From contig JAAMPI010000165.1 of assembly GCA_013054445.1 (NCBI GenBank), positions 1 to 57,363 on the forward strand: a stretch of DNA of 57,363 nucleotides. Reading direction: 5' to 3'. Below the pieces are notes generated by a model. That model saw only the letters and a program-made list of their open reading frames with translations, had not been told where the DNA came from and made no database searches. How positions within the stretch are numbered: the first letter of the stretch is position 1; the number at the start of each line of letters is the position of its first letter. This document shows, in pieces, positions 23,820 to 35,143 of this stretch. The translations under genes and the position numbers were made by a program. This DNA comes from Cudoniella acicularis (lineage: Eukaryota > Ascomycota > Leotiomycetes > Helotiales > Helotiaceae).

Positions 23820-25399
23820 ACAAGGTTGAAAGTAAATAACAGCAAGGACTTGCTTACATAGATCTACATTGTCTGAGTTATAAACTTATAATTTGACTTA
23901 TCATTCGCTCATAAAGCAATTAAGCATAGGTGGAAATTCATTTAACTTTGCAGAAGCTTTCTATCGTGGCACGTTCTCGAGATTTTCAGACCAAAGCTCT
24001 TACCTACCTGACGGAAGGTATTATTTGCATTTGAGACTAAATTCTGAAGCACGGCCATTCGGGTTCATCGTCGTAATTCTTTTGCTCCCCCAACTGAAGT
24101 GTCATGTGCTAGTATAGGTCCAACAGCCACAAAAATTGCTTTGGTTTCAGCTCAAGGCATCGCCTCGCTCTTTCTACGTAGTCGTTCCTCGATGTCGGGC
24201 CAGTTTCACACTGGCCGTAACCCATTACACTGAGTTTCCGGGTGTAAGTAGTGGTAAGCCAACTGAAATCTGCCTCGAGATCGGGATCACAATGGCAGTG
24301 TCTTTGACGTCGCCGTGGATAACAAAAACCAATCGAGGGTAGGTGGAGAACACCTTAGGCGAACTTTTTCGTCATTGACTTCGCTTGTATTACTTCCTAG
24401 GGGTCCGCCAATGGTCTAGTGGCTTTAAATATTGTCACAGGCCACCACTTTACGTAAAACATAACTGCTCTCACTGACTGACGGGGCACACTCGCTATTT
24501 CTGTAGTACATGATCTCTGAGACCGCGGCTGCGTCCCACTGCTACATTCCCATGAAGTCCAAGTGATCAAAAGAAATACTGGACAACTCACAGTAATTAA
24601 TTGTTCGCGATTTTCAAATTGAATTAGTACTCTTGATATCGAAACTGGTGAGCGATGTTACGTCCATTTCAGGTAGAACACAAAAAATTAACCCCTAAAC
24701 CCATTAATTAAAATTTATATAAAAGTACCAACTCGTGAGAATTTAACGCAGGATAACAATAGCGAGAAATGCAAATACGCGCCATTTGACGCCCCCGATG
24801 CGGTGTAAGGCCGCTTGTTTAGTCCTTCGTGTAACACACGGGGGCTTGGGTGTTGGAAAAGCCATTTTACGAAATCTCAAGCGAATGATTCGTTGTTAAA
24901 AGTTCTTTGAAGCTCGACTTAGCTAAATACTAGGTGTGAAAACTGTAGGGCTGTGTCCTAAACGGTACGAGCGGGCCAGCCTATAGGCCTCCTGGTCGCG
25001 TTATACTAGGCGCACCCGTGTCGAATCTTTGTGAAAATATAACAATATTTCAAAACAGCAACAACAAGAAGGCTTTTGAAGAGGTCACAACATGACCTAA
25101 TAGGTCATACCAACACCAACAATGTCGAAAATAGATCCAAACATACAAGTTAGAAGGCTTCCTATAAATATAGAATGCATTCCCTCTAAAGTGACCTTGG
25201 GTCAATTAATAAACACATTCCAGTACCCAACTATATCCTCATACGATAATTTTCACTGAGTTATCTTACCTCACACCATACTTCTATCTTTCAAGGTATT
25301 TCTTTCTCCGGTAGAGCTTTTCTGTATATCGACTAGCTTCTCCTTTGGCCCAAACACAAACCCAAAATCCACGAAAATGCAATTCACAACAGGCTCGGC
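23820..25399. other. Gene-free interval
   Basis: Only short frames with no family resemblance are present on either strand. Composition is less AT-rich than the RIP blocks. I see nothing I can name here. Confidence 0.4.
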
Positions 25400-25400
25400 A

Positions 25401-25490
25401 ACGATTGGCGTTTTTAGCGATCGATTGCAATCGACGCCAGAATCGTAAGGTATCGATTCTCATCGATTCAGAATCGATTTTTAGCGAGCT
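25401..25490. repeat. Nested palindromes built on ATCGATT
   Basis: The perfect 12-bp palindrome CGATTGCAATCG lies near 25421-25432 inside a larger imperfect stem formed by acgattggcg (25401) and cgccagaatcgt (to 25446). Directly after it ATCGATTCT and AGAATCGAT form nine-base arms around a nine-base loop (about 25452-25478). The word tttttagcga occurs twice. The density of dyads is far above the surroundings. Confidence 0.6.
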
Positions 25491-25499
25491 AACCCCTGT

Positions 25500-25757
25500 C
25501 TATATACGAAAGATATACTCTTTTTAATTCTATCTCTTCAAAGAAGTTGTTTAGAATCCCGCTCCTCTTCTAATGTTTTAGACACTCCCGTATCTCAATT
25601 GTCTCTAGTTCTAACTGTCCCCTATCCTAGCTTACCATACGACGAGCTCCTGGAAAGACTCTCTATAGCTTATCGCTTATTAGTAATATTAAGAGGATAT
25701 TAATAGCCATACGTAAGAGCCTTGGCCAGCGTTATCTTTACGTATCTTGGCACCACC
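25500..25757 (-). mobile_element. Leader/gag-side remnant adjoining the LTR at 25758
   Basis: Reading the minus strand, the LTR ends ..CTGTAACA and is followed directly by GGTGGTGCCAAGATACG, which has the look of a primer-binding site, and by sequence that shows patchy similarity to the bases after LTR copy A at 15.1 kb. No open frame remains. Confidence 0.4.
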
Positions 25758-25999
25758 TGTTACAGCTCTGCAAAGGCACTAGGGGCCCTGATGTCACGTG
25801 GGGACGTATTTGCAAGAAGGTGCTGTATTATCGAAGAAACTAAGCTAAGGAGAGAAGAATAGAGGTGGCCCTGAAGGGGCCTTATATACAGGAGGTGAGT
25901 TCCGCTAAGTGAGGACACGTGGTAAGGGGTCAGGGGAACGCGTCGCAGGCAAGGAGGACGCGTCAGGTAAGGGGAACGCGTCAGACCAGGTCTGTGACA
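25758..25999 (-). mobile_element. LTR of a gypsy-type retroelement (copy B, inverted)
   Basis: On the minus strand it begins TGTCACAGACC at 25999 and ends CTGTAACA at 25758, 242 bp. It shares with copy A the GACGCGT-containing repeats, the TATATAAGGCCCC box and the purine-poor 3' part. It is less RIP-altered than copy A. A polypurine tract (AAAAGGGGGGGTGA) precedes it on the element's own strand, so the adjoining pol remnant at 26000-26380 belongs to it. Confidence 0.8.
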
Positions 26000-26380
26000 T
26001 CACCCCCCCTTTTAAAAAAGCTTGCCCTCAAGCGTGTAGGAAGTGCTATATCGTCGTCTAACTCGTCGTACGAGTCTCTACCCTCTTCCCATGCCTTAAT
26101 CCATTCCGTCAGCTTCCGAGGAGGTCCTGGCTGTGCTAGGTATTATAAGTGGAACTCCCGTAGCCTATGGGGCGAGTATTTAAAGTCTGTAGCAGGGTAC
26201 CAATTTAAGTCCTCGTCGTGGCCTACCTAGGCAGCTCTATAAAAAAGGGTCCTCCGGAGGCCTTGCTGATTAAGACGACGTGGCTGAGTAACAACAGGGG
26301 AGAATGACATGTCACTCTAGGCTAATTAGCGCTGAGACTTCGCCAAGGAGTACGTCTTTTAAAAGTTTAGCAAGGAGGTC
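26000..26380 (-). pseudogene. 3' end of a Ty3/gypsy pol (chromodomain tail) remnant
   Basis: On the minus strand the translation reads WYPATDFKYSPHRLREFHL, a stop, YLAQPGPPRKLTEWIKAW, then DELDDDIALPTRLRASFF and KRGG before the polypurine tract. This is the characteristic C-terminus of fungal Ty3/gypsy polyproteins, after the chromodomain. Stops interrupt it and the upstream part is lost in AT-rich DNA, so it is a fragment. Confidence 0.8.
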
Positions 26381-26955
26381 AAACTTAATTAAAATTTTCG
26401 GAAGAATCATAGTGGTTCCAGACTTCTGGATACCAACCTACAGGTGTCAAGTCACAACAGAGATTCATCAACGATCAATATTTCCTTATACACCGCAAGA
26501 TATCGTATCAAGTAAAGTTAATTCAAAAGTAAAATAACTTTATATCAATTGAGAATGGAATATTTAAGAGCGAAAGCTCTTATATCAAATATCCCAATTG
26601 CCACTCAAAAAGACTTCGATACCAAAAATACCTATTGCTATGCTGCCTAGTATCTCGCGCGCTTTAAGTTGACAACTGCGAACGCTTCAACGTTATAAAA
26701 CAACTAACAATTATTACCTTGCTTCAGAAGGGAGGAAATGTGTAGTGAAACTGTATTATAATTTAATAGGGTAAGCATTTCATGCTAGCGTATCGCAAAG
26801 TGGTCTAAAACTTGAAGTGTTTTCTTGCGACATCATGTAATGTGAAGCCTAATTTTTCTTTTCTTACAAGAAAGAAATGATGTAGTATATCACCAAGAAC
26901 TTAGAAAAGTTTACTGTATTTCTATATCTAATAAAAAGTGCTCCAAAGACAACAG
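26381..26955. other. Gene-free AT-rich spacer left of the biosynthetic cluster
   Basis: No gene or repeat is recognised. It separates the gypsy fragment from the 3' end of the P450 gene and looks like the left margin of the cluster. Confidence 0.4.
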
Positions 26956-28704
26956 CTACGAGTTGCCTACACTCCTTTCAACCGGCGATAGGTGTACATA
27001 AAACGGTTTCAGATCCCATAAGTGATACACTTTGAGACCTTCCGCCCATCCCCGACTTGCCTCAATCAATTCTACATCAAAATGCCAAAACAACTTTGCC
27101 AGTACAACTCGCAGCTCAGCAAGCGCTAATCTATTAATTTCCCATGGTTGTCAGAGCTAAGACACATAGAAGTTGTGAATTTCTGTAAAGAGGGAGAAGA
27201 AAAGGGGGGAAGAGAAGCATTACCTCCTGCCGATACAACTACGAGGTCCAACTCCAAAAGGCTGGAAAGACTTTTTTACATCGCTATTGTATTCCGTTGA
27301 ATAACTTAGCCAGCGTTCTGGGATGAATTTGTTTGGATTTTTGAAATTGTTCTCGTCATGATTCATGCAAAGAGGCGGAAGCGAAACGATGGTCTGGGCG
27401 TATATAAGAATGGTTAGTTTATGATCCATTCAACAAAGGCGAAATAAATCTTAGGACTTACACCGCCAGGCACAAAGTGACCACATAAATTCTCACCACC
27501 TTGGGGAACAACTCGAGGCTGGGAAGAGGGGGCTGCAGGCTGGATTCGCATTGACTCGGTCAGGGCAGCGGGAAGATACCGGAGAGCATTAGTAGCATCG
27601 AAAGTAATATTTTCTTTCTGCGGAAAAGCCTCTCGAACTTCCCTGGATACTTTCTCCATGATATCTGGGTGTCGGAGAAGATGGTAAAGGGTGATTGTTA
27701 ATGTGGCCACAAGGTTTTCGCTGCCAGCGAGGATCATTACCCCATACGTGGCTCGCATCTCCGCCAGTGTCATCGTCGCGGTCTTTTCATCATATGGGAG
27801 GATATAACTCATAAAGTCTCGAAAAGGAGGATGGTTGTTCAATCTCCGCTCTACCATATCCCACGAGAACTTCTGGTGCTTGACGCGTTGTTCCAATAGA
27901 GATTTGGGGACCCATAGGTTCAACAGTCGCGCGATATGAGGAAATCTTGCAGTCACCCTTGTGAACGATACGTATTTCAGGGCACTTCCCAGCAAGCCCT
28001 CCAGCCAAGGATGGTATTTGGAAGTTTGGAGGCCTTCCAATGATTCGCCAAATGTCAGCTCGGCCATAATGTCAAACATGGCCAAATTAAACCAATGAAC
28101 CATGTCTTGTGGCTCCCCTGTGGCACAATTCTTGTGAAGCCGTTCCATCAGCAGATCCACGGAGGTAATGATTAATGGCTCTTGCTCTCTCAGTGCTTTT
28201 TCGGAGAAGGCGGGATTCAAAGCGTTTCTGTACCTAGCATGATCGGCCACGTTGGAAACGGTGACTATGTTGTACGCGCCCTCGTTGGAAGGCGCGAATG
28301 ACTTTGGATCTTTCGTCAGCAGTTCATGCCCGGGCCGCGTGCCGTAAATTTCTCTCCATGCGGCGGGGTTATTGAATGATATCTCGTTGGGTAGTACTCG
28401 CACAACACTTCCATACTTCTTATGGAGGGTGCTGTATAAATACGGGAGTTGCCCAGTGATTTGATAGAAAGCATACGGAATTGGAGTCGCTGCAAAGCTC
28501 TTGGGCCCGGGAAATTTACGCAGCGGGTGGAAACAAAGGTTATACACCACTAAGCAAATGAGGTAGAGGATATACTGGTATTGTACTTAGAAAATCCAAA
28601 GCGGTTGGGAGTTAAGAGGAACTTACACTGGCGAACAAAATAAAAATGATTGCCAGTCCACCAAACGGCTTACTAGATTTAGAAAGTGAAATCAGAAAGG
28701 TCAT
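26956..28704 (-). CDS. Cytochrome P450 monooxygenase
   Basis: Four exons (28704-28627, 28574-27462, 27393-27224, 27130-26956) give 511 residues in frame. The start ATG at 28704 is followed by a hydrophobic anchor (GGLAIIFILFAS..YILYLICLVVY), then the proline-rich hinge HPLRKFPGPK. The ExxR motif is ESMR at 366-369 and the haem-binding loop is FGVGPRSCIGRRLA with Cys450 as thiolate ligand. The I-helix reads AGSEN at 309-313, so Asn replaces the usual oxygen-activating Thr. It should be ER-bound and use a P450 reductase. It is divergent from the acyltransferase gene, sharing about 690 bp of upstream DNA, and belongs to the cluster running to about 49 kb. The substrate is unknown; hydroxylation or another oxidative step on the ligated product is plausible. 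Confidence 0.92.
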
Positions 28705-29395
28705 GTTATTGATTTAAATGATGATTGAAGATAGATAGGATGGAATAATAGTATTCTTAGAAATATCAAGATGTAACTTTCATGTATGTGTCTTGGAGTA
28801 TGCTAACTGATAAGTCGTGACAGCAGTGAACAACAATGTCTCTCAAGGAACAAAACTGAGTAAGTTAGACACCTTTCAATTTTGGATAAAATTTGAAAAA
28901 GGCTCAAATTACCCACGACACATCATAATAATCCAGTCCCTGCAGGAGTTGTGGAGCAAGATTTGGTTGCTTGTGTCGATGGGAAGTGCTTAACGCTTCG
29001 CATTTTGTGCACCGCATGTGGCGGTCTACGAGAGTTTGGTCGTGTAAGCAAGTTGAGAAGTTTACAATAGAAGAGGTGAACTAGTTTGGCGTTTGACAGT
29101 ACGCAAAGCTTATTATTCCCTGGGGATAACGCTGTGCTTACTTGCTTACTCGCTTGCTTTTCATTCGACCACTTGAAACCACAGCACGCAGTACTCTTCC
29201 ATTCGACAGGTTTCCTCTACACTTGCAACATTTATTTTCAAATTTGATCGTATCCACGCCTGAGATTTGGCTACCTTGCTGAGCATGTGTTGGTAGTGTG
29301 ACCCAGTCTACCGGCGGACCTCCTTTATATATTTCTAACTTACATTTGTTATTTTTCTGCCCTTAATACTGCGAATCCTGCAATTTTATGACAAA
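28705..29395. promoter_or_regulatory. Divergent promoter region of P450 and acyltransferase
   Basis: This 691-bp gap separates two divergent cluster genes and must contain both promoters. I found no exact match to known fungal regulator sites by eye. No gene or transposon lies here. Confidence 0.5.
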
Positions 29396-30854
29396 ATGTC
29401 GACTACAACATTTAAGCTTCATCCATTGGATCAGATAGCGCCACGATGCTATATCCGTGGATTATTATGTTTCCCTTTACTTAATGAGGGCTCCGATCGA
29501 TGCATCGAAGCATTACAAGCAAGCCTCGATGTGACGGTAGCCCAGTCACCATTTCTGTCTGGGACACTTCAATTCGAATCTCAGAGCACAGGCAGGCTTC
29601 AGCTGACCTTTCCGACCAATGGAGTTAAGAAAAAGCTGAAGGTGAAGAGGTTTCCGGACTTTGGTCATTCTTATGAGCAGCTGCATGACTTGGGGATGCC
29701 TATGCGGTTTTTCCCTCTTGAGTTCGGCCCATTTGATATCATGCGTCCAGATCTGTCATCCCCGGTGGAAGTCTTTGGAGTTCAAGCGAATCTGATTCCT
29801 GGAGGACTGATTCTTGCTATCTACGCCTACCATGCTTTGGTAGATGGCATTGGATATGGAAATATAACCACTCAACTGGCTCATAACTGCTTTTTTGGCT
29901 TTAGAAGCCAGTAGTAAAGAGAAAGTAGTAACAAATCAGAACCCAGAGGAAAATGTCGACTTCAGCCGGATTGTATGGAAAGGTGGTCATACCTACGAAA
30001 ATACCTTGCTGTCTGATATTCCTGGCTACCCTGTCTACAAAATTCTTCCAACGGTGCCAAATGGAGCGGTTCCTATGCCAGTTGTGTCCAAGCAAGTTCG
30101 CACGTTTGTTTTCTCCAAGTCGTCGATTTCTAGGCTCAAGAGCCTGCTCGTTGCCCACCTCCCCGATGAAGCTCAGTCTACAAGCACTTGGATATCAACA
30201 TATGACAGCATTCTCGCGCTACTATGGTCGTCCATTACCCTAGCTCGTCTCAAAAGCGGAAACCCAGACCCATTGTCACTGTCGTCTTCTACGTCACCTA
30301 TAACCAGCCAGCTTATTTACCCTACGGACACTCGCAAAATCCTACGACTCCCAAAGCTCTATTGTCACAATGCCGGCATCCGCACTCTCACACCACCAAT
30401 TCCCGTCCATGACTTCACTTTGACAGTCGCGGAATCTTTGTCGAAAGTCGCTCTTAACGTTCGGAAGAGTACGGACTCCATTACGGAAACTCGAGCTCGT
30501 CAGGTTATATCACTCGCGAATTCGCTCCCCGATGTTCGCGCGCTGCAACGACCGCCCGGAGTCGATATTGGCCTATCAGGTCAGTATGACCTTATGTTTA
30601 CCAGCTGGGCACAGTTACCCTTTTACGAACTAGATTGGGGATGTGGATTGGGGAAAGCTGAGTGGGTAAGAGTGTGCCCTCATTCCCCGGCGGGATGGGA
30701 CGGTCTTGGTTATATTATGCCAGAACGTAGAATACCGGGAGTTTTGGAGCCGGGAAAAGCGGAGATCGAGATTGTGCTTGGTTTGAAGACTGAGGTTATG
30801 GAGACGTTGTGTAGGGAGGAATCCTTTTTGAGATTAGTTGATAAAATTATATAG
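29396..30854 (+). CDS. HxxxD-type acyltransferase (transferase family), one frameshift
   Basis: The first part (from ATG 29396) contains HALVDG, the HxxxD catalytic motif with His146 and Asp150. The second part contains LDWGCGLGKAEWVRV, corresponding to the structural DFGWG motif of BAHD and trichothecene 3-O-acetyltransferase-like enzymes. The two parts lie in different frames that overlap at a run of six T's (29891-29896); five would make one 485-residue protein, the usual family size. No intron fits without removing the catalytic motif. The enzyme should transfer an acyl group from acyl-CoA to a hydroxyl or amine, so it probably decorates the cluster's product. It is cytosolic, with no targeting signal seen. 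If the frameshift is real the enzyme is lost. Confidence 0.85.
29891..29896 (+). other. Apparent +1 frameshift in the acyltransferase at a homopolymer
   Basis: Six T's separate the HALVDG-containing frame from the frame carrying the remaining two thirds. Total length (1459) exceeds a multiple of three by one base. Coding quality is high on both sides, so this is either very recent or a base-calling error. Confidence 0.65.
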
Positions 30855-31601
30855 TAACTTGATGCTGATAATTCTGGCACTCTAAATAGAATTTTCCACG
30901 GCATATGGGTGCCAACTATTTGAATGTTTTGTCCTTTTTGTTGTAACCATCATTTAGCTTGGTGGGATAACTTGGGTATTCAGGTATTTTTAAGCTATTT
31001 CTAGGCTTCGAGACCCCGGAAATCAACCTTCTTATGGATATCATTTGAAAGTTCTAAAATAACTAGGAATAGTTATTTTTAGGAATATACGACTTGATAT
31101 ATATAAAAGGACAAGTAAACTTCATATTCATTATTCCTTAAAGATTTGTGATATTTTCTTTCTTCCTTCTTTCATTTTCATTTTTCAGCGGGGTTTTCAG
31201 CGATATTTGAGCTTGGCAACCCCACCTTTCGGCTTACTCGTCAGAAAACCGAAAGCTGTCGGAATCGCTTTAAAGTCATAAAATAATCAAACGAAACCAG
31301 GATATAAAATATAATAATCAAGAGTTATAGAAAGCAAACTGAACTTGTATTAACTAGTTAAAAGATTCTGACTTTTTTCCTTGTGAATGGCCCTGAAACC
31401 TAGGCTTCTGTCAACAGGCTCGTAAGCGACGGGTAGCTCCGGTATGTGCTTATTTCACTGATCACTCGTGTTAAATCTTCAGTTCTCCACTAGATGGTGT
31501 CGTAGAAGATTTCTCAAATAACATATAAATGAGCGGACTCTAGCCAGTATGAAACTTTAAATGATATTGGTTTAGTCTCTGCTGTTCTGAAGTTAGAAAA
31601 G
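30855..31601. other. Intergenic region between acyltransferase and SDR
   Basis: About 750 bases containing the acyltransferase 3' end and the SDR promoter. Pyrimidine-rich runs near 31150-31190 are common in fungal 5' regions. No other feature is seen. Confidence 0.4.
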
Positions 31602-32550
31602 ATGGAAACGAGCACTTCGTATCTCGTCACTGGCGCGAATAGAGGTAAGCAAGGATCATTCACATACTTATATGGCGGGGTGCTCGTTGATTTTTGAGTG
31701 TGCCCAACCAACTGATATATTCCGAAGGTCTCGGACGTGGCCTCGTCGAAGCATTGCTTCTCCTCCCCAACACAATAGTTGTCGCTGCAACCCGCGACGG
31801 CAATATCACCGACGCCACGAACTTGAATCAAGTGGCAATTGCACAAGGAAATAAATTGATTGTGGTGAAGATTGATAGCCTCTCAGAAACCGATCCTTTC
31901 CAGGCTGCCAACATTTTGCAGGTAGAGCATGGGCTGAAAAAAATAGATGTTGTTATAGCAAATGCCGGGATCAGTAAATATCAAGGAAAAGCATTGGAGA
32001 CACCGGACAAAGAGTTGTACGATCACTTTGCCACGAACACAGTTGGGCCGTTGGTATTATTTCAAGCCACATGGCCGCTTCTTCAAACTTCGGATTCTCC
32101 ACGGTTTGTGGTTATTTCCAGCATAGTAGCGAGTCTTGCAGAAGTACCTTCATATCCCCTGTACAATTCAGCTTATGGGGCTTCCAAGGCGGCCGTCAAC
32201 TTTTTGCTACGGAAGATCAACTTTGAGAATCCGAAACTTATTGCGTTCCCCATCCATCCTGGGTATGTTCCATTTTTCTCGGGAAAAATACTCTTCTGTG
32301 CTTTCATGCATTAACACTCAGTTACATAGCTGGATTCAGTCAGATATGGGCAATTCTGCAGCCTTGAGAGTTGGTATGACCCAAGCACCAATTCCTATAC
32401 CCGAGTCAGTTAAGGGCGTCCTTCGACAAGTAAGTAAGTAGGCTCTCGAGATCAGGATACTTACTAATCGTGATGGTACAGATTGAGGTGGCTGCTAAGT
32501 CTCCAAATAATGTTTTTGTGTCTTTTGACGGTCAAATTATTCCTTGGTAG
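31602..32550 (+). CDS. Short-chain dehydrogenase/reductase
   Basis: Four exons (31602-31644, 31728-32262, 32330-32429, 32482-32550) give 248 residues. The first exon carries only METSTSYLVTGANR and splices in phase to complete the NAD(P)-binding motif TGANRGLG (10-17). NAG is at 93-95, the catalytic Ser is among ISSI near 145, and YGASK places Tyr164 and Lys168. This is a classical SDR of normal length. It converts an alcohol to a ketone or aldehyde, or the reverse. It converges on the aminotransferase gene (gap 88 bp), and a carbonyl made here could be the amino acceptor for that enzyme; this link is inference. Confidence 0.9.
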
Positions 32551-32638
32551 ACTACATGCATTCAAAATAGACGGGATTACTGGAATTGCACGTATACCAT
32601 TCAATTTGATTGTGTATTTAGATAGTTCCCATTTCGGT

Positions 32639-34141
32639 CTACTTGCCAGCGAATACAAGCTTCACAATCTCCGAGGTCGATGATACAATGAAATCAATAT
32701 CTTCTTCGCTGATGTTGTAGGCTGGAGATATCATAATATGATCACCCCCAGAGTCAGTTGCTCCACCACTGACTGGCCACAAGGAGATATTGAAAGGTTC
32801 AACTAGACCTATGTTCCGGATTTTCATTGAAATGCCTTCCTGAGGGGAGAACGGTTCCTTCGTATCCTTGTTTTTGACAAATTCAATCGCCCAAAGAAGT
32901 CCACGACCCCGAATATCACCAACATGTGGGTGGGTTTGCAACGCAGCACGGAGGCCCTTCTCAAGTCTCTTTCCCATATTTGCAACATGAACAATTAAAT
33001 CATTCTGCTGGATGATATTTTGGACCTCCACGGCTGCCGCACAAGCGACAGCATGCGACTGATAGGTATGCCCATGATTGAAAAATCCAGTTCCACCATC
33101 GATCGCTTGTACTACCTTGTAACCGGATATCAGAGCCGCAATGGGAGTGTACCCACCTCCAAGTCCCTTAGCCACAGCTTGTATATCTGGCACAACCCCT
33201 TCCTGCTGCCATGCATGTGCTGTACCGGTACGCCCCATTCCACAGATAACCTCGTCGAGGATTAGGAGCGCACCATACTTATCGCATACAGCTTTCATGG
33301 CTACGAAGTATCCTGGTGATGGAGGGATACATCCAAGAGCCTGTGGCAATATTAGTCGTATTCGAAATCACCAGGAAGAGCTCAAAGGACTTACAGTACC
33401 AGCAACAGTCTCAGCAACAAAAGCGCAGACGGTCTTCGGGCCAACACGTTGGAATTCGTCATCAAGCTCTGTTGCAAGACGTTGAACGTAGGTTTCTATG
33501 GTTTCCCCGGCACGAAGGCCACGGTAAGGATTGCATGCAGAAACATGTGTCACATTATCTTTGAGCAGAGGCGCGAATTGTCGCCTGACTGCCTGACGCC
33601 CAGTCAAAGCCAGAGTAGCCGCTGTGGTGCCGTGAAATGACCCTTCCCTTGCGATGAATCGAAATCGTTCTGGCTCCGGTGGTGAAAGCTCGAGGAAATA
33701 TTGTCGCGCAAGCTTCATGGCAGCTTCCATTGCTTCGGATCCTAGGACAGTATAAGCTGGTAAGAAGGCTAATGAGATGGGGAGGTAGTTACCCGAGCTC
33801 ACCACAGAAGCTCTTGCCATTTGGCCCTCCGTTGAATCAATCAACATTCTTGCCAAGGCTTCCGCTGAGGCATTACTCCAATACAAGGAGTGACAGTATG
33901 AGACTTGACTCATTTGTTTTGCCACAGCTTGCATTACAGAATTATTTCCATGACCAATACAGGCCACGGCTGGCCCTCCAGTCGCATCAAAAATGACCTG
34001 GCCACTCTCCAGTGTTAAATAATGCCCTTTGCCGGAGACAATTCGTGGAGGGGTTTTGTGTAGATTGGGATGGAGGACAGCGCTATTATCCCAGAAATCT
34101 CTAGAAGAAATGCCATTCTTCTTTTCAGTAATTAAAGACAT
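32639..34141 (-). CDS. Class III PLP-dependent aminotransferase
   Basis: Three exons (34141-33793, 33741-33395, 33340-32639) give 465 residues. Fold-type I class III features are present in order: SGSEAMEAAMKLARQ (cofactor phosphate region), REGSFHG, ILDEVICGMGRTG with the PLP-nitrogen Asp at 261, and AVAKGLGGGYTP with Schiff-base Lys290. A GHGNNSVMQAVAKQ N-terminal motif is typical of omega-aminotransferases. The family moves amino groups to or from terminal amines or beta/gamma/omega-amino acids, or aminates aldehydes. No targeting signal is seen. Beside an ATP-grasp ligase, it may make the amine or amino acid that is ligated. Its 5' end faces the ABC transporter across about 1 kb containing a CCGTACGG dyad. 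Confidence 0.92.
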
Positions 34142-35143
34142 TGCCTTCGTCAGCGGAATAGTGCAGTGGTTGGCATTCAGAATTACTTCAACTTTGCTCT
34201 ATTTCCATGAAAGGCGAGTCCCAACGTAATAGCTCGCGGGAGGACTCGTTGGATTCGCAAAGCGACCCCGTTTGCCGCAGCCATTCTTCACCGCAAAAAG
34301 AATTTCGAATTCATAGAAGCACCGAATTATCACCAAATAAGCAGAGCTGCAACAAAAAATAAGCATATCTTCACACTCTCGTCGACAACGTGTTGACTCT
34401 AGCCTTACGAAGTACAAGTTACGAGTTACGTAACATACAAGGACAATATGTTGTAATTGCATGGTGCAGCTGTGCTTATTTTGTGACCAGCATAATCGAG
34501 TAAGCACACCAAGTCGTCACCATGCGGCCCGTACCGTCTAAACCCAATTAGACCATCTTTCGCTCTGTCCCAGTGCAAGGATCTAAACAAGCCGGGAAAT
34601 GCATTAGACTCTCTGCATTTCGAATTACTGGGGCCCTGTAAATGACCGAGGAGCCTGCCCCTGTGCGGTTTGGGCACTCAAGAGCATCGAAAAAAGTCCC
34701 TGGGTAGCTAAGAGAGATCAAGGGGGGGAATGTTTGTTACTCCGTACGGAGTATTGAGATTTACTCCGGACATCCCGTACGGAGTAGACGATTCCTTTCG
34801 AGTAGATGTTGCGGTTTTGAAACTCCGGGGCCCACGGCGAATAGGACTTAGGCTTGACGCAGGCTTGGGTGGAATGTAAGAAATGGAATGGCAGAATAAG
34901 GGTATACTGCCGCAGCGACTCAGCATTGAGTCAGCAAGCTGCAAGCACGAGTCGTGACATTTGATTCCGCTGGATTACGCTATCCCCATTAGTGACCTCT
35001 CATTGGATCTCGACTAGAAGGTGATACAACTTCACGCATCCTCAATGTGAGGGTAGTTCGTTAAGCTGTTGTCGTGCCCTCTGTTGTTTTTGTTTCGTGA
35101 TTCCACGTACCCTATTCACCAGTTTAGCATTGCCCTTCAAGCC
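34142..35143. promoter_or_regulatory. Divergent promoter region of aminotransferase and ABC transporter
   Basis: This 1-kb gap between divergent cluster genes has no convincing frame. It contains a perfect 16-bp palindrome and a second, interrupted copy at 34738-34786, described separately. Confidence 0.5.
34738..34786. promoter_or_regulatory. Paired TACTCCG/CGGAGTA palindromes
   Basis: TACTCCGTACGGAGTA is a perfect 16-bp palindrome at 34738-34753. A second pair of the same arms, TACTCCG (34762-34768) and CGGAGTA (34780-34786), lies just downstream with an 11-base spacer. The core CCG-TA-CGG has the everted/inverted triplet arrangement that Zn2Cys6 dimers bind. Similar palindromes also occur as dispersed genomic repeats in ascomycetes, so a regulatory role is not proven. 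Confidence 0.5.

Noticed and set aside
24400..24480. tRNA-like A-box word tggtctagtgg
   Set aside because: No matching B box, acceptor stem or anticodon stem could be found at the right distance, so no tRNA is called.
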